Of a DNA stretch of 64,000 nt, positions 8,777-17,680 are shown one piece after another. The DNA lies in contig NZ_JAUSXY010000001.1 in the NCBI RefSeq assembly GCF_030944625.1, positions 434,001 through 498,000 on the forward strand, read 5' to 3'. Within the stretch, counting starts at the first letter, position 1. Each line of letters starts with the position of its first letter. This stretch comes from Arthrobacter sp. SLBN-112. Lineage in GTDB: Bacteria; Actinomycetota; Actinomycetes; Actinomycetales; Micrococcaceae. The notes beneath the pieces were generated by a model. The model was given only the letters and a program-made list of their open reading frames with translations. It had not been told where the DNA came from and did not search any database. The translations under genes were made by a program, and so were the position numbers.

Positions 8777-9073
8777 ATGGATGCCGTGGACCAGCAAGCC
8801 CTGACCGGGGCTGTCATCAAAGAAAACGGGCTGGATATCGGGCAGCTGTGGCTTGAGTTCGTAGGGCTTGGCGGGGACGCCTCCGAGCAGCTCATCCGTG
8901 ACTACTGCGCCGGCGAGGCCACGCTGTCGGCGAAAGAGCGGGACGCCCTGGCGTTGGCCGTCAATGAGCTCTGCACTGCCGAGGGCCTGCCGCTCCGGGC
9001 ACCACTGAGCAGTTCCGCCCTGCTCCTCCTCCACACCCGGAAGGACTCCCAGTCGGGAGGCCTGCAGGGCTAA
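8777..9073 (+). CDS. Conserved-looking small hypothetical protein
   Basis: This 98-residue protein begins MDAVDQQALTGAVIKENG and has AGGACGGG just upstream of its ATG. It looks largely alpha-helical, with a central acidic/hydrophobic pattern (IGQLWLEFVGLGGDAS), and has no signal peptide, membrane segment or catalytic motif that I recognise. Codon use is like its neighbours, so it is probably a real gene. It lies between a divergent ATPase gene and a co-directional carboxylesterase 54 bases downstream. Confidence 0.6.
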   Translation: MDAVDQQALTGAVIKENGLDIGQLWLEFVGLGGDASEQLIRDYCAGEATLSAKERDALALAVNELCTAEGLPLRAPLSSSALLLLHTRKDSQSGGLQG

Positions 9074-9127
9074 GCAGCGGGGGCTGGAGGCCGCCCCGGG
9101 CCGGGGCCACGACGTAATCTGTCAACC

Positions 9128-10684
9128 ATGACCATCCTCTCCACCCCCTGCGGCTCCGTCCGCGGCAGCTCCCTTGGAACTGACGGGACCACCGTCCACC
9201 GGTTCCTTGGCATCCCGTACGCCGGGCCGCCGTCGGGCGCCAACCGATTCCGCCCGCCCGTGCCCGTAGCGCCGTGGGGTGGGGTCCTGGACTGCACCGC
9301 CGCCGGGCCCGCGGCACCGCAGAACCCTGAGTCCCCGGCGCCTCCGGGCTCCGTGCCCCGGACCTGGAGCGAAGACGCCTGCCTCAACCTGAACGTCTGG
9401 ACGCCGGAGACGGACGCACCGGCAAAACCGGTGATGGTATGGATCCACGGCGGCGCCTACCTGCTGGGCGCCAACAGCGACGCCATGTACGACGGCGCCA
9501 GGCTCGCCGCCGCAGCGGGCGCGGTGGTGGTGTCCATCAATTACCGGCTGGGCGCGCTGGGCTTCCTGCACCTGGCAGACCTGCTGGGTGACCGGTATCG
9601 GGATTCGTCCAACCTGGCCCTGCTGGACCAACTGGAGGCCCTTCGCTGGGTCCGCCGCAACATCGGCGCCTTCGGCGGCGACCCGGAGAACGTGACCATC
9701 TTTGGCGAGTCGGCAGGTGCCGCGGCGATCGGCACCCTGCTGGGCATGCCGGCGTCGGAAGGGCTCTTCCGCCGGGCGATTATGCAAAGCGGAACGGCCG
9801 AGCGGTACCGCCAACCGGAGGAATCCTCGAAGATCAGCTCCGCGTTCCTGGAGCTGTGCGGACTGGCCCCCTCGTCCGCCGCGGAACTCCTTACGCTCCC
9901 GGTGGGACAGCTGCTGGCCGCACAAAAAGACCTTGAGAAGCGCGTCGCCGCGGAGTCATGGGCGGTCCCGCTGCCTTTCCAGCCCTCGGTGGGGACCCCG
10001 TCACTGCCGGAGCCGCCGCTGGACAGCATCCGGAACGGGGTGAACAGCGGCGTTGACCTCCTGGTCGGAACCAACCTCAACGAAGGCTCTTTTGCGGTGG
10101 AGATGCGCCCACCCTCTCCCGCCGACCCGGACTACCCGGAGCGTGCCGCCGATGTCCTGGCCGGCGCCGGGGTTCCTGCCCGCCACGCCGCCGGCTACGC
10201 GGAGGCACTCGGCCGGCTGTTGGGCAGGGAACCGGCGGGCAAGGAACTCCTGGAGGCGGCCATTACCGATTCCGTGTACCGGCAGCCCAGCAACCGGCTC
10301 CTGGCGGCCCGGCGCGCGGCTGCGCACGCCGGAGCCGCGGGGAAGAACTTCGCCTACCTGTTCGCGTGGCGCAGCCCGGCCATGGGCGGCAAGCTCGGCG
10401 CCTGCCACGCGCTGGACATCCCGTTCGTCTTCCGGCACCTGGACACACCGGAGGCGGCATTCCTTACCCGGGGCAACGCACCACAGCAGCTCAGCGATGC
10501 GATGAGCGGGGCGTGGGCGGCCTTTACGCGCACGGGTACACCGGCCACGGCGGGCGTCGCGTGGCCCGATTACGGGCAGGAGCGCACCACCATGGTGCTC
10601 GACGACGACTCCCGGTTTGAAGCCGACCCCCGCGGCCGGATCCGCGCGTTTTTTGAGGCCGTCAGCCCGCTGCCAGCGAGTTAA
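9128..10684 (+). CDS. Type-B carboxylesterase / para-nitrobenzyl-esterase family
   Basis: This 518-residue alpha/beta-hydrolase hydrolyses carboxylic esters. The nucleophile is S195 in FGESAGA, the acid is most likely E319 in NLNEGSF and the base is H427 in CHALDIPFVF. The oxyanion-hole motif is WIHGGAYLLG and the N-terminal signature is FLGIPYAGPP. No signal peptide is present, so it is cytoplasmic. Its last 23 bases overlap the tail of the convergent SRPBCC gene. Natural substrates are unknown; the family includes plant-ester and xenobiotic esterases. Confidence 0.9.
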   Translation: MTILSTPCGSVRGSSLGTDGTTVHRFLGIPYAGPPSGANRFRPPVPVAPWGGVLDCTAAGPAAPQNPESPAPPGSVPRTWSEDACLNLNVWTPETDAPAKPVMVWIHGGAYLLGANSDAMYDGARLAAAAGAVVVSINYRLGALGFLHLADLLGDRYRDSSNLALLDQLEALRWVRRNIGAFGGDPENVTIFGESAGAAAIGTLLGMPASEGLFRRAIMQSGTAERYRQPEESSKISSAFLELCGLAPSSAAELLTLPVGQLLAAQKDLEKRVAAESWAVPLPFQPSVGTPSLPEPPLDSIRNGVNSGVDLLVGTNLNEGSFAVEMRPPSPADPDYPERAADVLAGAGVPARHAAGYAEALGRLLGREPAGKELLEAAITDSVYRQPSNRLLAARRAAAHAGAAGKNFAYLFAWRSPAMGGKLGACHALDIPFVFRHLDTPEAAFLTRGNAPQQLSDAMSGAWAAFTRTGTPATAGVAWPDYGQERTTMVLDDDSRFEADPRGRIRAFFEAVSPLPAS

Positions 10685-11102
10685 GCGTGTCCCGGATCCC
10701 GTTCAAGGCGGGGTCCCGCAGTGAATTGAAAGCGGGTTTCAGCAGCGGCTGGATGATCTTGGCCGGTCCGTGGATGCTGAACTCGGCCGTGTACTTGACC
10801 ACCGAGCCGGTCCCGCTGGGGCTGACGTCGATGGAATCAAACGAGGTGACGGCCTTGTTCTCGCCCCGGAGCTTGATGTGGTTTTCCGACAGTTCGATGA
10901 CCTCGTAGGTCAGGGCCTGGCGTTTGCCGCGGAACTCGGATTCGGCGTGGTACTTGTGCCCCACGGCCACCGGTCCAGGCGTGATCTTGTCCACGACAGG
11001 GGTGTTGGGGTCCCATTTGCTGGTGTTCTCGAACTCGCTCAGGAAGGCGAAGGCCTTTTCCGCGGACAGGTTGGTTTCCACACTTCCGGTGACTGTGATC
11101 AT
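10662..11102 (-). CDS. SRPBCC-fold protein (polyketide cyclase/START-like)
   Basis: This 146-residue single-domain protein begins with the typical SRPBCC opening (ITVTGSVETNLSAEKAFAFL, then FENTSKWDP) and ends in the long C-terminal helix (PAFNSLRDPALNGIRDTL). The fold binds hydrophobic ligands in a cavity; no ligand can be inferred. I prefer the ATG at 11102 over the GTG one codon earlier. The 3' end overlaps the carboxylesterase gene by 23 bases in a tail-to-tail arrangement. Confidence 0.75.
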   Translation of the reverse strand: MITVTGSVETNLSAEKAFAFLSEFENTSKWDPNTPVVDKITPGPVAVGHKYHAESEFRGKRQALTYEVIELSENHIKLRGENKAVTSFDSIDVSPSGTGSVVKYTAEFSIHGPAKIIQPLLKPAFNSLRDPALNGIRDTLNSLAAG

Positions 11103-11170
11103 CACCCCAGTGTAGGAGTAGCCCGGCGCCGGGCGGCAGCCATTCTGCGGTGCAGCCCCGCCCAGTCCTG

Positions 11171-11641
11171 CTAGCAGGACTCGAAGTCGGTGAGGACCTT
11201 CACCTTGTCAGCCGAGGCCGACGACGGATCGAATGTGTAGCCGATCCATTCCTTTGCGAGCCGCCTGGCGAGTTCGATCCCCACCACGCGCTGGCCCATG
11301 GTGAGTACCTGGCAGTCGTTCGACAGGATGGAACGCTCCACGGAGAAGGAGTCGTGCGCGGCGGTGGCGCGGATGCCTTCCACCTTGTTCGCGGCGATCG
11401 CCACGCCGATTCCGGTACCGCAGAACAGGATGGCCCGGTCCGCGGTGCCGTCCCGGATCATCTCGCCGGCAGTGATGCCCACGTAAGGGTAGGGCCTGGT
11501 GAAGTCGTCCGGCGCGTCGTTCCGGTTGACGCCGATGTCGATGACCTCGCTGACCCGCGGATCCTGCCGCAGATCCGCCAGCACCTTGTCCTTGTAGTCG
11601 ACGCCCGCTTCATCCGCGCCGACGATGAGCCGCAGCCCCAT
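11171..11641 (-). CDS. RpiB/LacAB-family sugar-phosphate isomerase
   Basis: This 156-residue isomerase interconverts a ketose phosphate and an aldose phosphate. It carries GADEAGVDYKD at the N terminus and the phosphate/active-site segment FCGTGIGVAIAANKVEGIRA. Relatives in tetritol pathways (DerI, EryI) convert D-erythrulose 4-phosphate to D-erythrose 4-phosphate, while others act on ribose 5-phosphate or tagatose 6-phosphate. The chosen ATG follows GGAAGGAAA; an alternative ATG seven codons upstream would overlap the kinase gene by four bases. It is the last gene of the operon 15205 to 11171 behind a dihydroxyacetone-kinase-type enzyme, which favours a tetrose or similar ketose phosphate as substrate. 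Confidence 0.85.
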   Translation of the reverse strand: MGLRLIVGADEAGVDYKDKVLADLRQDPRVSEVIDIGVNRNDAPDDFTRPYPYVGITAGEMIRDGTADRAILFCGTGIGVAIAANKVEGIRATAAHDSFSVERSILSNDCQVLTMGQRVVGIELARRLAKEWIGYTFDPSSASADKVKVLTDFESC

Positions 11642-11658
11642 GGCGTTTCCTTCCGTTG

Positions 11659-13431
11659 TCATGACTCAGCGGCCGCCGCTGCAGTGGTGGTTTCGAGGGT
11701 TCCCCCGGATCCGGCTCCGCCGGTGAAGTGCGGTCCCATGACGGCGAAGACCATGGCCAGAGAGGTCGCGCCGGGATCCGCCGTGCCCAGGCTCTTTTCC
11801 GCAAGAGGGCGGGCCCGGCCCTTGAGGGGAAGGAGGTCCGCGGTGGCTTCCGCCGCGGCCGCCGCCTCACGTGCCGCGTCCTGCCATGCCCGGCCCGGTT
11901 CCACGCCATAAGCCACCGCGCGGCTGAACCCGGCAACAAAGGGCAACAGGGCGTCCACCATGGTCTTGTCCCCTGTTTCCGCTTTACCCAGCTGGATGAT
12001 CCGGTCAGCGAATGCGGTGACGCCTGCGGCCAGGGCACTGGGTGCGGGCGCCGAGGAATTACCCAGCGTCTCGCCAAATGCCCGCAATCCAGCTCCCCAC
12101 AGGACGCCGGAGGTTCCACCCGCCTTGTCCGCCCAGGCATCTCCGGCTGCCGCCAGCACATCGCCGGCCCCCGCACCGTGGCCCAGTGCAGCAGACGCGG
12201 CCGCGGCGGCCGCATCCACGCCGCGGACCATCCCACGGCCATGGTCGCCGTCCCCGGCGATGGCATCCATGCGCCCCAGCCGCTCCTCGGCGTCGTGCAG
12301 CGACGAACGGGCGGCGGCGATGGCCGCAACGCAGGCGCGGGCGTACTCGCGGGAGGCGTCCGTGGCGACGAACGCCGCAGCGGCCGCGCCGCCGTCGGAC
12401 GTTTCCTCAACGCCCCGGGCCCCGGCCTCCCGCGCCGCGTTGCCACGGCGGTAGGCGGGCGTCTCCGCAGGGGCAGCCCACAGCGGCTCAAGTTCCTCAT
12501 CCAGCCACGTGACGGTGAGCGACACGCCGGCCATGTCCAGGCTGGTGACCAGCTCGCCGACCTCGGGCATCACCAGTGTGTAGCCGGCCGCGCGCAGAAG
12601 CGGCGCCACGGTCCCCCAGAGGACGAACAGCTCCTCATGCTTGGTGGAGCCGAGGCCGTTGAGGATGACGGCGATCCTGCTGCCGGCGTTGGCCGGCGTT
12701 TCCGCGAGCACCCGGGACACCAGTTCGTGCCCCAGCTCCTTGGCGGAGGGCAAGTCGGTGTCGTGCAGGCCGGGCTCGCCGTGGATGCCAAGGCCCAGGC
12801 CCATCTGCCCTTCGGGAAGGGTGAACAGCGGTGATTCGGCGCCCGGAAAGGTGCACCCGGCGAACGCGCTGCCGATGGTCCGGGTCAGGTGGTTGGCCTT
12901 GCGGCCCAGGCGGACCACCTCGGCCAGGTCCGCGCCGTTCTCGGCTGCGGCGCCCATCACCTTGAAGACCGTGAAGTCGCCGGCGATGCCGCGGCGTTTG
13001 GCAGATTCCGACGGCGGGGCGCTGGCGATGTCGTCAGTGACCAGGACGTTCTCGACGGCGATGCCCTCGGCAGCCAGACGTTCACTGGCCATGCCGAAGT
13101 TCATCACGTCGCCCGCGTAGTTGCCGTACGTGAAGACGACGCCGGCTCCGGACTCGGCGGCCTTGGCCACCGAGTAGGCCTGCTGGGCGGAGGGGGAAGT
13201 GAAGATGTTGCCCACCACGGCGCCGTCGGCGAAGCCGGTGCCGATCAGTCCGGCGAACGCCGGGTAGTGACCTGAGCCGCCGCCGGCCAGGACGGCCACC
13301 TTGGGCGTTGCCGGCCGGAAGCGGCGGACAGCGCCGCCGGGAACCTGCCGGACCAGGTCCGAGTGGACGTCGCAGAACCCGGCGAGGGCTTCCTCGGCGA
13401 AGTCCGAGGGGTCGTTGAAGATCTTTGTCAT
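11659..13431 (-). CDS. ATP-dependent dihydroxyacetone-kinase-type ketose kinase (DhaK-DhaL fusion)
   Basis: This 590-residue kinase combines a DhaK domain (about residues 1-330) and a DhaL domain (about 365-575) joined by an Ala-rich linker. The DhaK domain has AGGGSGHYPA and the GIHGEPG motif whose H217 forms the covalent hemiaminal with the substrate ketone. The DhaL domain has the Mg-ADP aspartates D389, D394 and D396 (GDGDHG). Fusions of this kind use ATP rather than a PTS protein and phosphorylate dihydroxyacetone, erythrulose or related ketoses. The context (RpiB-like isomerase, SDR, transketolase) suggests a C4 or branched ketose. It is distinct from the PTS-type dhaKLM at 57.8-60.1 kb. 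Confidence 0.88.
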   Translation of the reverse strand: MTKIFNDPSDFAEEALAGFCDVHSDLVRQVPGGAVRRFRPATPKVAVLAGGGSGHYPAFAGLIGTGFADGAVVGNIFTSPSAQQAYSVAKAAESGAGVVFTYGNYAGDVMNFGMASERLAAEGIAVENVLVTDDIASAPPSESAKRRGIAGDFTVFKVMGAAAENGADLAEVVRLGRKANHLTRTIGSAFAGCTFPGAESPLFTLPEGQMGLGLGIHGEPGLHDTDLPSAKELGHELVSRVLAETPANAGSRIAVILNGLGSTKHEELFVLWGTVAPLLRAAGYTLVMPEVGELVTSLDMAGVSLTVTWLDEELEPLWAAPAETPAYRRGNAAREAGARGVEETSDGGAAAAAFVATDASREYARACVAAIAAARSSLHDAEERLGRMDAIAGDGDHGRGMVRGVDAAAAAASAALGHGAGAGDVLAAAGDAWADKAGGTSGVLWGAGLRAFGETLGNSSAPAPSALAAGVTAFADRIIQLGKAETGDKTMVDALLPFVAGFSRAVAYGVEPGRAWQDAAREAAAAAEATADLLPLKGRARPLAEKSLGTADPGATSLAMVFAVMGPHFTGGAGSGGTLETTTAAAAAES

Positions 13432-13463
13432 GGTGGGCTTTCTGGCTGGCGCCGGGACGGCTG

Positions 13464-14237
13464 CTAGTGGATGTGGCTGCCGCCGTTGATGTCGATGGTG
13501 GTACCGGTGAGGTAGGCGGAGTCCTCTGAGGACAGGAAGCTGATGACGGAGGCCACTTCTTCCGTGGTGGCGTTGCGGCCCAGCGGGATGCCTGCGTTGA
13601 TGGCGGCTTCCTGTTCCTCGGTGCTGCCCACGCGGATGTTGGTGTCCACGGCGCCGGGGGTGATGGCGTTGACGGTGACGCCGGTGGTGCCGAGTTCACG
13701 GGCGAGGGCCTTGGTAAAGCCGAGGATGGCGGCCTTGGCAGCCGAGTAGGGCACCTTGCCGAAGACGCCGCCGCCGCGCTGGGCGGACACGGAGGACATG
13801 TTCACGATCCGGCCCCAGCCGTTGTCGATCATGTCCGGGAGGAAGGCTTTGGTCACCAGGTAGGTGCCGGTGGCATTGACGTCCATGACCTTGTGCCACA
13901 GCTCGAGGGTGGTTTCCAGGAACGGGATGGGCGAGGTGATGCCGGCAATGTTCGCCAGGGCGCCAACGGGCGGGAGGTTGCCGGCGGCCACCTCGGCGGC
14001 GACGGCGGCCTGCGCAGCGGTCACGGAGGCTTCGTTGGCGACGTCGATTTCGTGGCCGAAGGCGGGGACATTGAATTCGTTGCCGATTTCGGCTGCGACC
14101 TTGGCGGACTTCTCGCCGTCGAGGTCCAGGATGACGATGCCCCAGCCTTCACGGGCGTAGCGGCGGGCGGTGGTGATGCCGATGCCCCGGTCCGAGGTGG
14201 CTCCGGTGAGGACGGCGGTGCGCTGGATGGTGGTCAT
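13464..14237 (-). CDS. Short-chain dehydrogenase/reductase
   Basis: This 257-residue NAD(P)-dependent oxidoreductase has the Rossmann motif TGATSDRGIG near the N terminus, ANIAG in the middle, and the catalytic Ser (MSSVS) with YSAAK supplying Tyr and Lys. AAGGAG precedes the ATG by seven bases; a longer reading would add 21 residues with no ribosome site. In this operon it most likely oxidises a polyol or sugar to the ketose that the kinase then phosphorylates, or acts on a keto intermediate. The acidic residue after the second strand (LDLDGE) suggests NAD preference. The exact substrate is not deducible. Confidence 0.85.
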   Translation of the reverse strand: MTTIQRTAVLTGATSDRGIGITTARRYAREGWGIVILDLDGEKSAKVAAEIGNEFNVPAFGHEIDVANEASVTAAQAAVAAEVAAGNLPPVGALANIAGITSPIPFLETTLELWHKVMDVNATGTYLVTKAFLPDMIDNGWGRIVNMSSVSAQRGGGVFGKVPYSAAKAAILGFTKALARELGTTGVTVNAITPGAVDTNIRVGSTEEQEAAINAGIPLGRNATTEEVASVISFLSSEDSAYLTGTTIDINGGSHIH

Positions 14238-14380
14238 GGTGGTGCTCCTTGGTTTGTTTGTGTGGATCGATTGCTCCCTACCGGCTCCCAACCTTCGCAA
14301 GCTCAGGTCGGGGCCCTCGCCGGCAGGGGCTAACGTAGTTGTCGTTATGGGGTCCCCAACGGCATCTACGCAGGTGGGGC

Positions 14381-15205
14381 TCAGATGAGGTCGGTGATGA
14401 AGCTGGCTGCCTTGGCGGCGGCCGCAGGGCGTTCGTCGTTGGTGATGTCCCGGGTTTCCAGTTCGAGCGAGAAGTGGCCGGTGTAGCCGTCGGCGGCGAG
14501 CCGTTTCAGGCCGCCGGCGAAGTCGGCGTTCCCATTGCCGATGCTGAGGTTGATGTTCCCTGGTACGGCATCGCGCAGGTGGACGTGGCTGATGCGTCGG
14601 GCGTGCCGGTCCAGGTAGGCCTGGATGTCCTCGCCGGACGCCACGATGTGGCTGAAGTCCATGACGATTCCGACGCCGGATCCGGCCAGCCGGTCCGCCA
14701 GCAGTCCGGCGCGTTCCAGGTTCCAGCAGAATCGCAGGAAGTGCAGCGATTCAGTCCAGAGCTCGACGCCGAACCCGGCAGCGCGTTCGGCCGCATCGAT
14801 GAGCTGGCCGGCGATGAGGTCCAGGTCCTCGTCCACGCTCCTGACAGGGTCGTGGTCCAGGGCGCCGCACGGGAGGACAAGCGCTTTCGCGCCGATATTG
14901 GCGGTCAGGGTGAGCAGGGCGTCGAGGTGGCGTTGCCGCGCACCCTGGCCGTCGGCGTCCAGCACCCTGTTGAGGTCCCCCACGTCGCCGTTCACCGAAC
15001 GCGCCCGGAGACCGGAGGCGTTGACCTCGGCGGATACCGAGGCCACGGCCGCCGCGTCCAGATCGTAGGGTACGTGATCGCACACACCGGGCAGGGCGCC
15101 CAGATCGATCTCCTCGAAACCCAGTCCCTTCATGGTGCGCAGGGCACTGCCCAGGTCCTGGTGCCGGAAGCTGATAGACGAGCACCCAAGTCTGGAGTGG
15201 AACAT
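14381..15205 (-). CDS. Xylose-isomerase-like TIM-barrel sugar (phosphate) isomerase/epimerase
   Basis: This 274-residue TIM barrel of the AP-endonuclease-2/IolE-like family has metal-ligand candidates ELWTESLH, MDFSHIVASG, HVHLRDA and SLELETRD along the barrel. It begins MFHSRLGCSSISFR with AAAGGATC upstream. It is the first gene of the minus-strand operon and would isomerise or epimerise the sugar or its keto form. Family members include hydroxypyruvate isomerase, 2-oxotetronate isomerase and ketose 3-epimerases, so a C4 or branched C5 substrate is plausible. Its promoter overlaps putative GntR operators. Confidence 0.8.
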   Translation of the reverse strand: MFHSRLGCSSISFRHQDLGSALRTMKGLGFEEIDLGALPGVCDHVPYDLDAAAVASVSAEVNASGLRARSVNGDVGDLNRVLDADGQGARQRHLDALLTLTANIGAKALVLPCGALDHDPVRSVDEDLDLIAGQLIDAAERAAGFGVELWTESLHFLRFCWNLERAGLLADRLAGSGVGIVMDFSHIVASGEDIQAYLDRHARRISHVHLRDAVPGNINLSIGNGNADFAGGLKRLAADGYTGHFSLELETRDITNDERPAAAAKAASFITDLI

Positions 15206-15249
15206 CGTTGATCCTTTGGTTCGTGCCGGGCGGTAGTGACGGTCACCAC

Positions 15250-15277
15250 AGTATCGAAGTTAACTGTCAACAGTCAA
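15250..15277 (-). promoter_or_regulatory. Putative promoter of the isomerase-SDR-kinase operon
   Basis: On the minus strand, TTGACT (15277-15272) and GATACT (15255-15250) are separated by 16 bases, a good sigma-70-type match 45 bases upstream of the ATG at 15205. The left ACTGT-N2-ACAGT operator lies inside this promoter, so regulator binding should block RNA polymerase. Just downstream, GTGAC-G-GTCAC (15236-15246) is another perfect small palindrome of unknown use. Confidence 0.5.
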
Positions 15278-15301
15278 CCCTCAAAGTTGACTGTTGACAG
15301 T
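15263..15301. promoter_or_regulatory. Tandem GntR-type operators forming a 16-bp inverted repeat
   Basis: Two palindromes, ACTGT-CA-ACAGT (15263-15274) and ACTGT-TG-ACAGT (15290-15301), lie in the divergent promoter region. Together with flanking bases they form a perfect 16-base inverted repeat (15263-15278 and 15286-15301) with a seven-base spacer. The same palindrome occurs just upstream of the GntR gene (18768-18779). They are the likely binding sites of that regulator, controlling both the isomerase operon and the transporter-transketolase operon. Confidence 0.7.
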
Positions 15302-15333
15302 AAAGATGATGCGGGTCACACTGGGACATATCA

Positions 15334-15345
15334 TTTGTTAACAGT
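15334..15345. promoter_or_regulatory. Third, degenerate copy of the GntR-type operator
   Basis: TTTGT-TA-ACAGT matches 10 of 12 positions of the ACTGT-N2-ACAGT palindrome and is followed by CGAC, as at the GntR gene's own operator. It lies 46 bases upstream of the transporter start codon, a repressing position for the plus-strand operon. Confidence 0.5.
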
Positions 15346-15391
15346 CGACAGCGGCGGACTTCCTTCAGCCGCTTTTCGAAAGGGAACCACC

Positions 15392-16729
15392 ATGAGCAAA
15401 GATGCTCTGACCATGCGCGGTCCGGTCCACGGCACCAAGGACGCCCGGCGAGTTGCCATCGGATCCGGCGTGGGAGCCGTGATTGAGACCTATGACTTCA
15501 TCGGCTTCGGCACCGCTGCCGCACTGTACTTCGGCACGGCTTTCTTCCCCGGGAGCGATCCCGTCACGGGAACCCTCGCGTCCTTCGCCACCCTCGGCGT
15601 CGGCTTCGCCGCCCGCCCGCTGGGCGGCATCATCGGCGGCCACCTCGGTGACAAGGTGGGCCGCAAGCCCGTCCTGGTCGCCTCGCTGATCCTGATGGGC
15701 CTGGCAACGTTCGCCATCGGCCTGCTTCCCACCTACGCCGCTGTCGGCCTGCTGGCCCCGGCACTGCTGGTCTTTGTCCGCATCGTCCAGGGCCTGGCCT
15801 TCGGCGCGGAGTGGGGCGGTGCCATCCTGATGAGCTACGAGCACGCGCCGTGGAAGAGCAAGGGCAAGTTCACCGGCATCGTCCAGGCCGGCTTCCCCGT
15901 AGGCCTGCTGCTGGCCAACCTGACCTTCCTCGCGAGCGCCGGCCTCGGTGGGGAACTTGCCTGGCGCATCCCGTTCCTCTCCAGCATCCTGCTGGTGATC
16001 GTGGGCCTGATCATCCGGTCCAAGGTTCCCGAATCCCCCGTGTTCGACGAGGTCAAGAACAGCGGCACCATCGTCAAGGCGCCCATCGTCGAGGTCATCA
16101 AGACGGACTGGCGCAACATCGTCAAGGGCATCGGCCTGCGCATCGCCGAGACCGCCGGCTACGCCGTCTCCATCACCTACATGATTTCCTACCTCAACAG
16201 CCAGCACCTGGCGGACAAGACCCAGACCCTGGTCGCCCTCTGCATCGCCTCGGCCATCGGCATCTTCGCCACCCAGGCCTGGGCTGCGCTGACAGACCGC
16301 ATCGGCCGCCGCCCCCTGTACGTCTGGTCCACGGCCTTCGCCGCGCTGTTCGCGATCCCGATGTTCCTTCTGGTCAACACCGGCCTGTTCATCGCCATCA
16401 TCCTCACCATCGTGATCTCCTACGCGGTCTGCCAGAACTCACTGGCCGGCGCCCAGGGAGCATGGTTCCCCGAGCTCTTCCAAGCCAAGACCCGTGCCTC
16501 CGGCGCCAGCCTGGCCTACCAGATCTCCGCCATGGTCTCCGGCTTCACGCCGTTCATCACCACCCTGCTGTTCGTCAGCTTCGGCTGGATGGGACCGGCA
16601 CTGCTCTTCGGCGCCTACGCCCTGATCGGACTCTGGGCCGCTATCGCCACCCGGGAAACCTGGGGCAAGCGGGAGCGCCAGCTGGCTGACGAAGCCACCA
16701 AAAGCACCCCCAACACCGTCAACGCCTGA
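15392..16729 (+). CDS. MHS-family (MFS) proton symporter
   Basis: This 445-residue, 12-helix transporter belongs to the metabolite:H+ symporter branch of the major facilitator superfamily (ShiA/ProP/KgtP type). Signs are GAVIETYDFIGFG in the first helix, GHLGDKVGRKP in loop 2-3 and LAFGAEWGGAILMSYEHAP, the MHS hallmark, in helix 5. GAAAGGG precedes the ATG at 15392; a longer reading starts inside the operator region and is rejected. It heads the plus-strand operon with two transketolase subunits and should import the pathway's growth substrate. MHS carriers usually take organic acids, betaines or shikimate-like compounds, so a sugar acid or polyol is conceivable. Confidence 0.85.
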   Translation: MSKDALTMRGPVHGTKDARRVAIGSGVGAVIETYDFIGFGTAAALYFGTAFFPGSDPVTGTLASFATLGVGFAARPLGGIIGGHLGDKVGRKPVLVASLILMGLATFAIGLLPTYAAVGLLAPALLVFVRIVQGLAFGAEWGGAILMSYEHAPWKSKGKFTGIVQAGFPVGLLLANLTFLASAGLGGELAWRIPFLSSILLVIVGLIIRSKVPESPVFDEVKNSGTIVKAPIVEVIKTDWRNIVKGIGLRIAETAGYAVSITYMISYLNSQHLADKTQTLVALCIASAIGIFATQAWAALTDRIGRRPLYVWSTAFAALFAIPMFLLVNTGLFIAIILTIVISYAVCQNSLAGAQGAWFPELFQAKTRASGASLAYQISAMVSGFTPFITTLLFVSFGWMGPALLFGAYALIGLWAAIATRETWGKRERQLADEATKSTPNTVNA

Positions 16730-16768
16730 ATGACCACCACGACGCACCAGAGAATCACGGAGCAAGCA

Positions 16769-17680
16769 ATGCCTACAGATACCGTCCAGGACGCCGCCCC
16801 GCAGGGACAGACGCTGCAGACTGCGGTGACCCCGGAACGGGTGGACAAGATCAGCGCCGCCGCGTACCGCATCCGGCACCACGCCCTGAACATGGGCGAG
16901 GTCCAGGGCCAGGGCTACGTGGGCCAGGCCCTCGGCGCGGCGGACATGCTCGCCACCGTCTACGGTGACCAGCTGACATTCCGCGCCGAGGACCCGCACT
17001 GGGAAGCCCGCGACCGGTTCCTCCTCTCCACCGGGCACTACGCCATCGGCCACTACGCGGCCCTGGCAGAGGCAGGGATCGTCCCGGTCGAGGAGCTGGA
17101 AACCTACGGCTCCGATGATTCGCGGCTGCCGATGTCCGGCATGTCCACCTACACCCCCGGTATGGAAATCTCGGGCGGCTCCCTGGGCCACGGCCTGACC
17201 ATCGCCGTGGGCATGGCCCTGGGCCTGCGCTACCAGGGATCCGGCGCCCGGGTGTTCAACTTCCTCTCCGACGGCGAACTGGACGAAGGCTCGACCTGGG
17301 AGGCTGCCATGGGCGCACACCACCACCAGCTGGGCAACCTCACCGCCATGGTGGACATCAACGCCCTGCAGGCCGACGGCAAAACGGACACCGTGCTCCG
17401 CACCGAGCCCGTCACCGAAAAGTGGGAATCGTTCGGGTGGTACACCCAGCGCGTGGACGGAAACGACGTCGCCGCGCTGCTGGCAGCGTTCGACAACGCA
17501 GCCGCCCAGGCCGCCGCCGTCGGACGCCCCTCCGTGATCCTGTGCGACACGAAGGTGGGCCGCGGCGTCCCGCTGCTGGAGGACCGCGAAAAAGCGCACT
17601 TTATGCGCATCGAAGAACACGAATGGCAGACCTGCCGCGAGCAGCTCACCGCCGGCTACGAAGGAAAGGCTTCAGCATGA
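16769..17680 (+). CDS. Transketolase N-terminal (TPP-binding) subunit
   Basis: This 303-residue subunit corresponds to the thiamine-diphosphate-binding half of transketolase. Features are STGHYA around H90, EISGGSLGHGL (134-143) and the TPP motif LSDGELDEGSTWEAA ending at N198 (the usual GDG reads SDG here). The ATG at 16769 has GGAG about eight bases upstream; the ATG that directly follows the transporter stop has none. The stop overlaps the next start as ATGA, implying coupled 1:1 synthesis with the second subunit. Split transketolases of this kind occur in dedicated catabolic operons, for example apulose-4-phosphate transketolase AptAB of apiose degradation, as well as in central metabolism. 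Confidence 0.88.
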   Translation: MPTDTVQDAAPQGQTLQTAVTPERVDKISAAAYRIRHHALNMGEVQGQGYVGQALGAADMLATVYGDQLTFRAEDPHWEARDRFLLSTGHYAIGHYAALAEAGIVPVEELETYGSDDSRLPMSGMSTYTPGMEISGGSLGHGLTIAVGMALGLRYQGSGARVFNFLSDGELDEGSTWEAAMGAHHHQLGNLTAMVDINALQADGKTDTVLRTEPVTEKWESFGWYTQRVDGNDVAALLAAFDNAAAQAAAVGRPSVILCDTKVGRGVPLLEDREKAHFMRIEEHEWQTCREQLTAGYEGKASA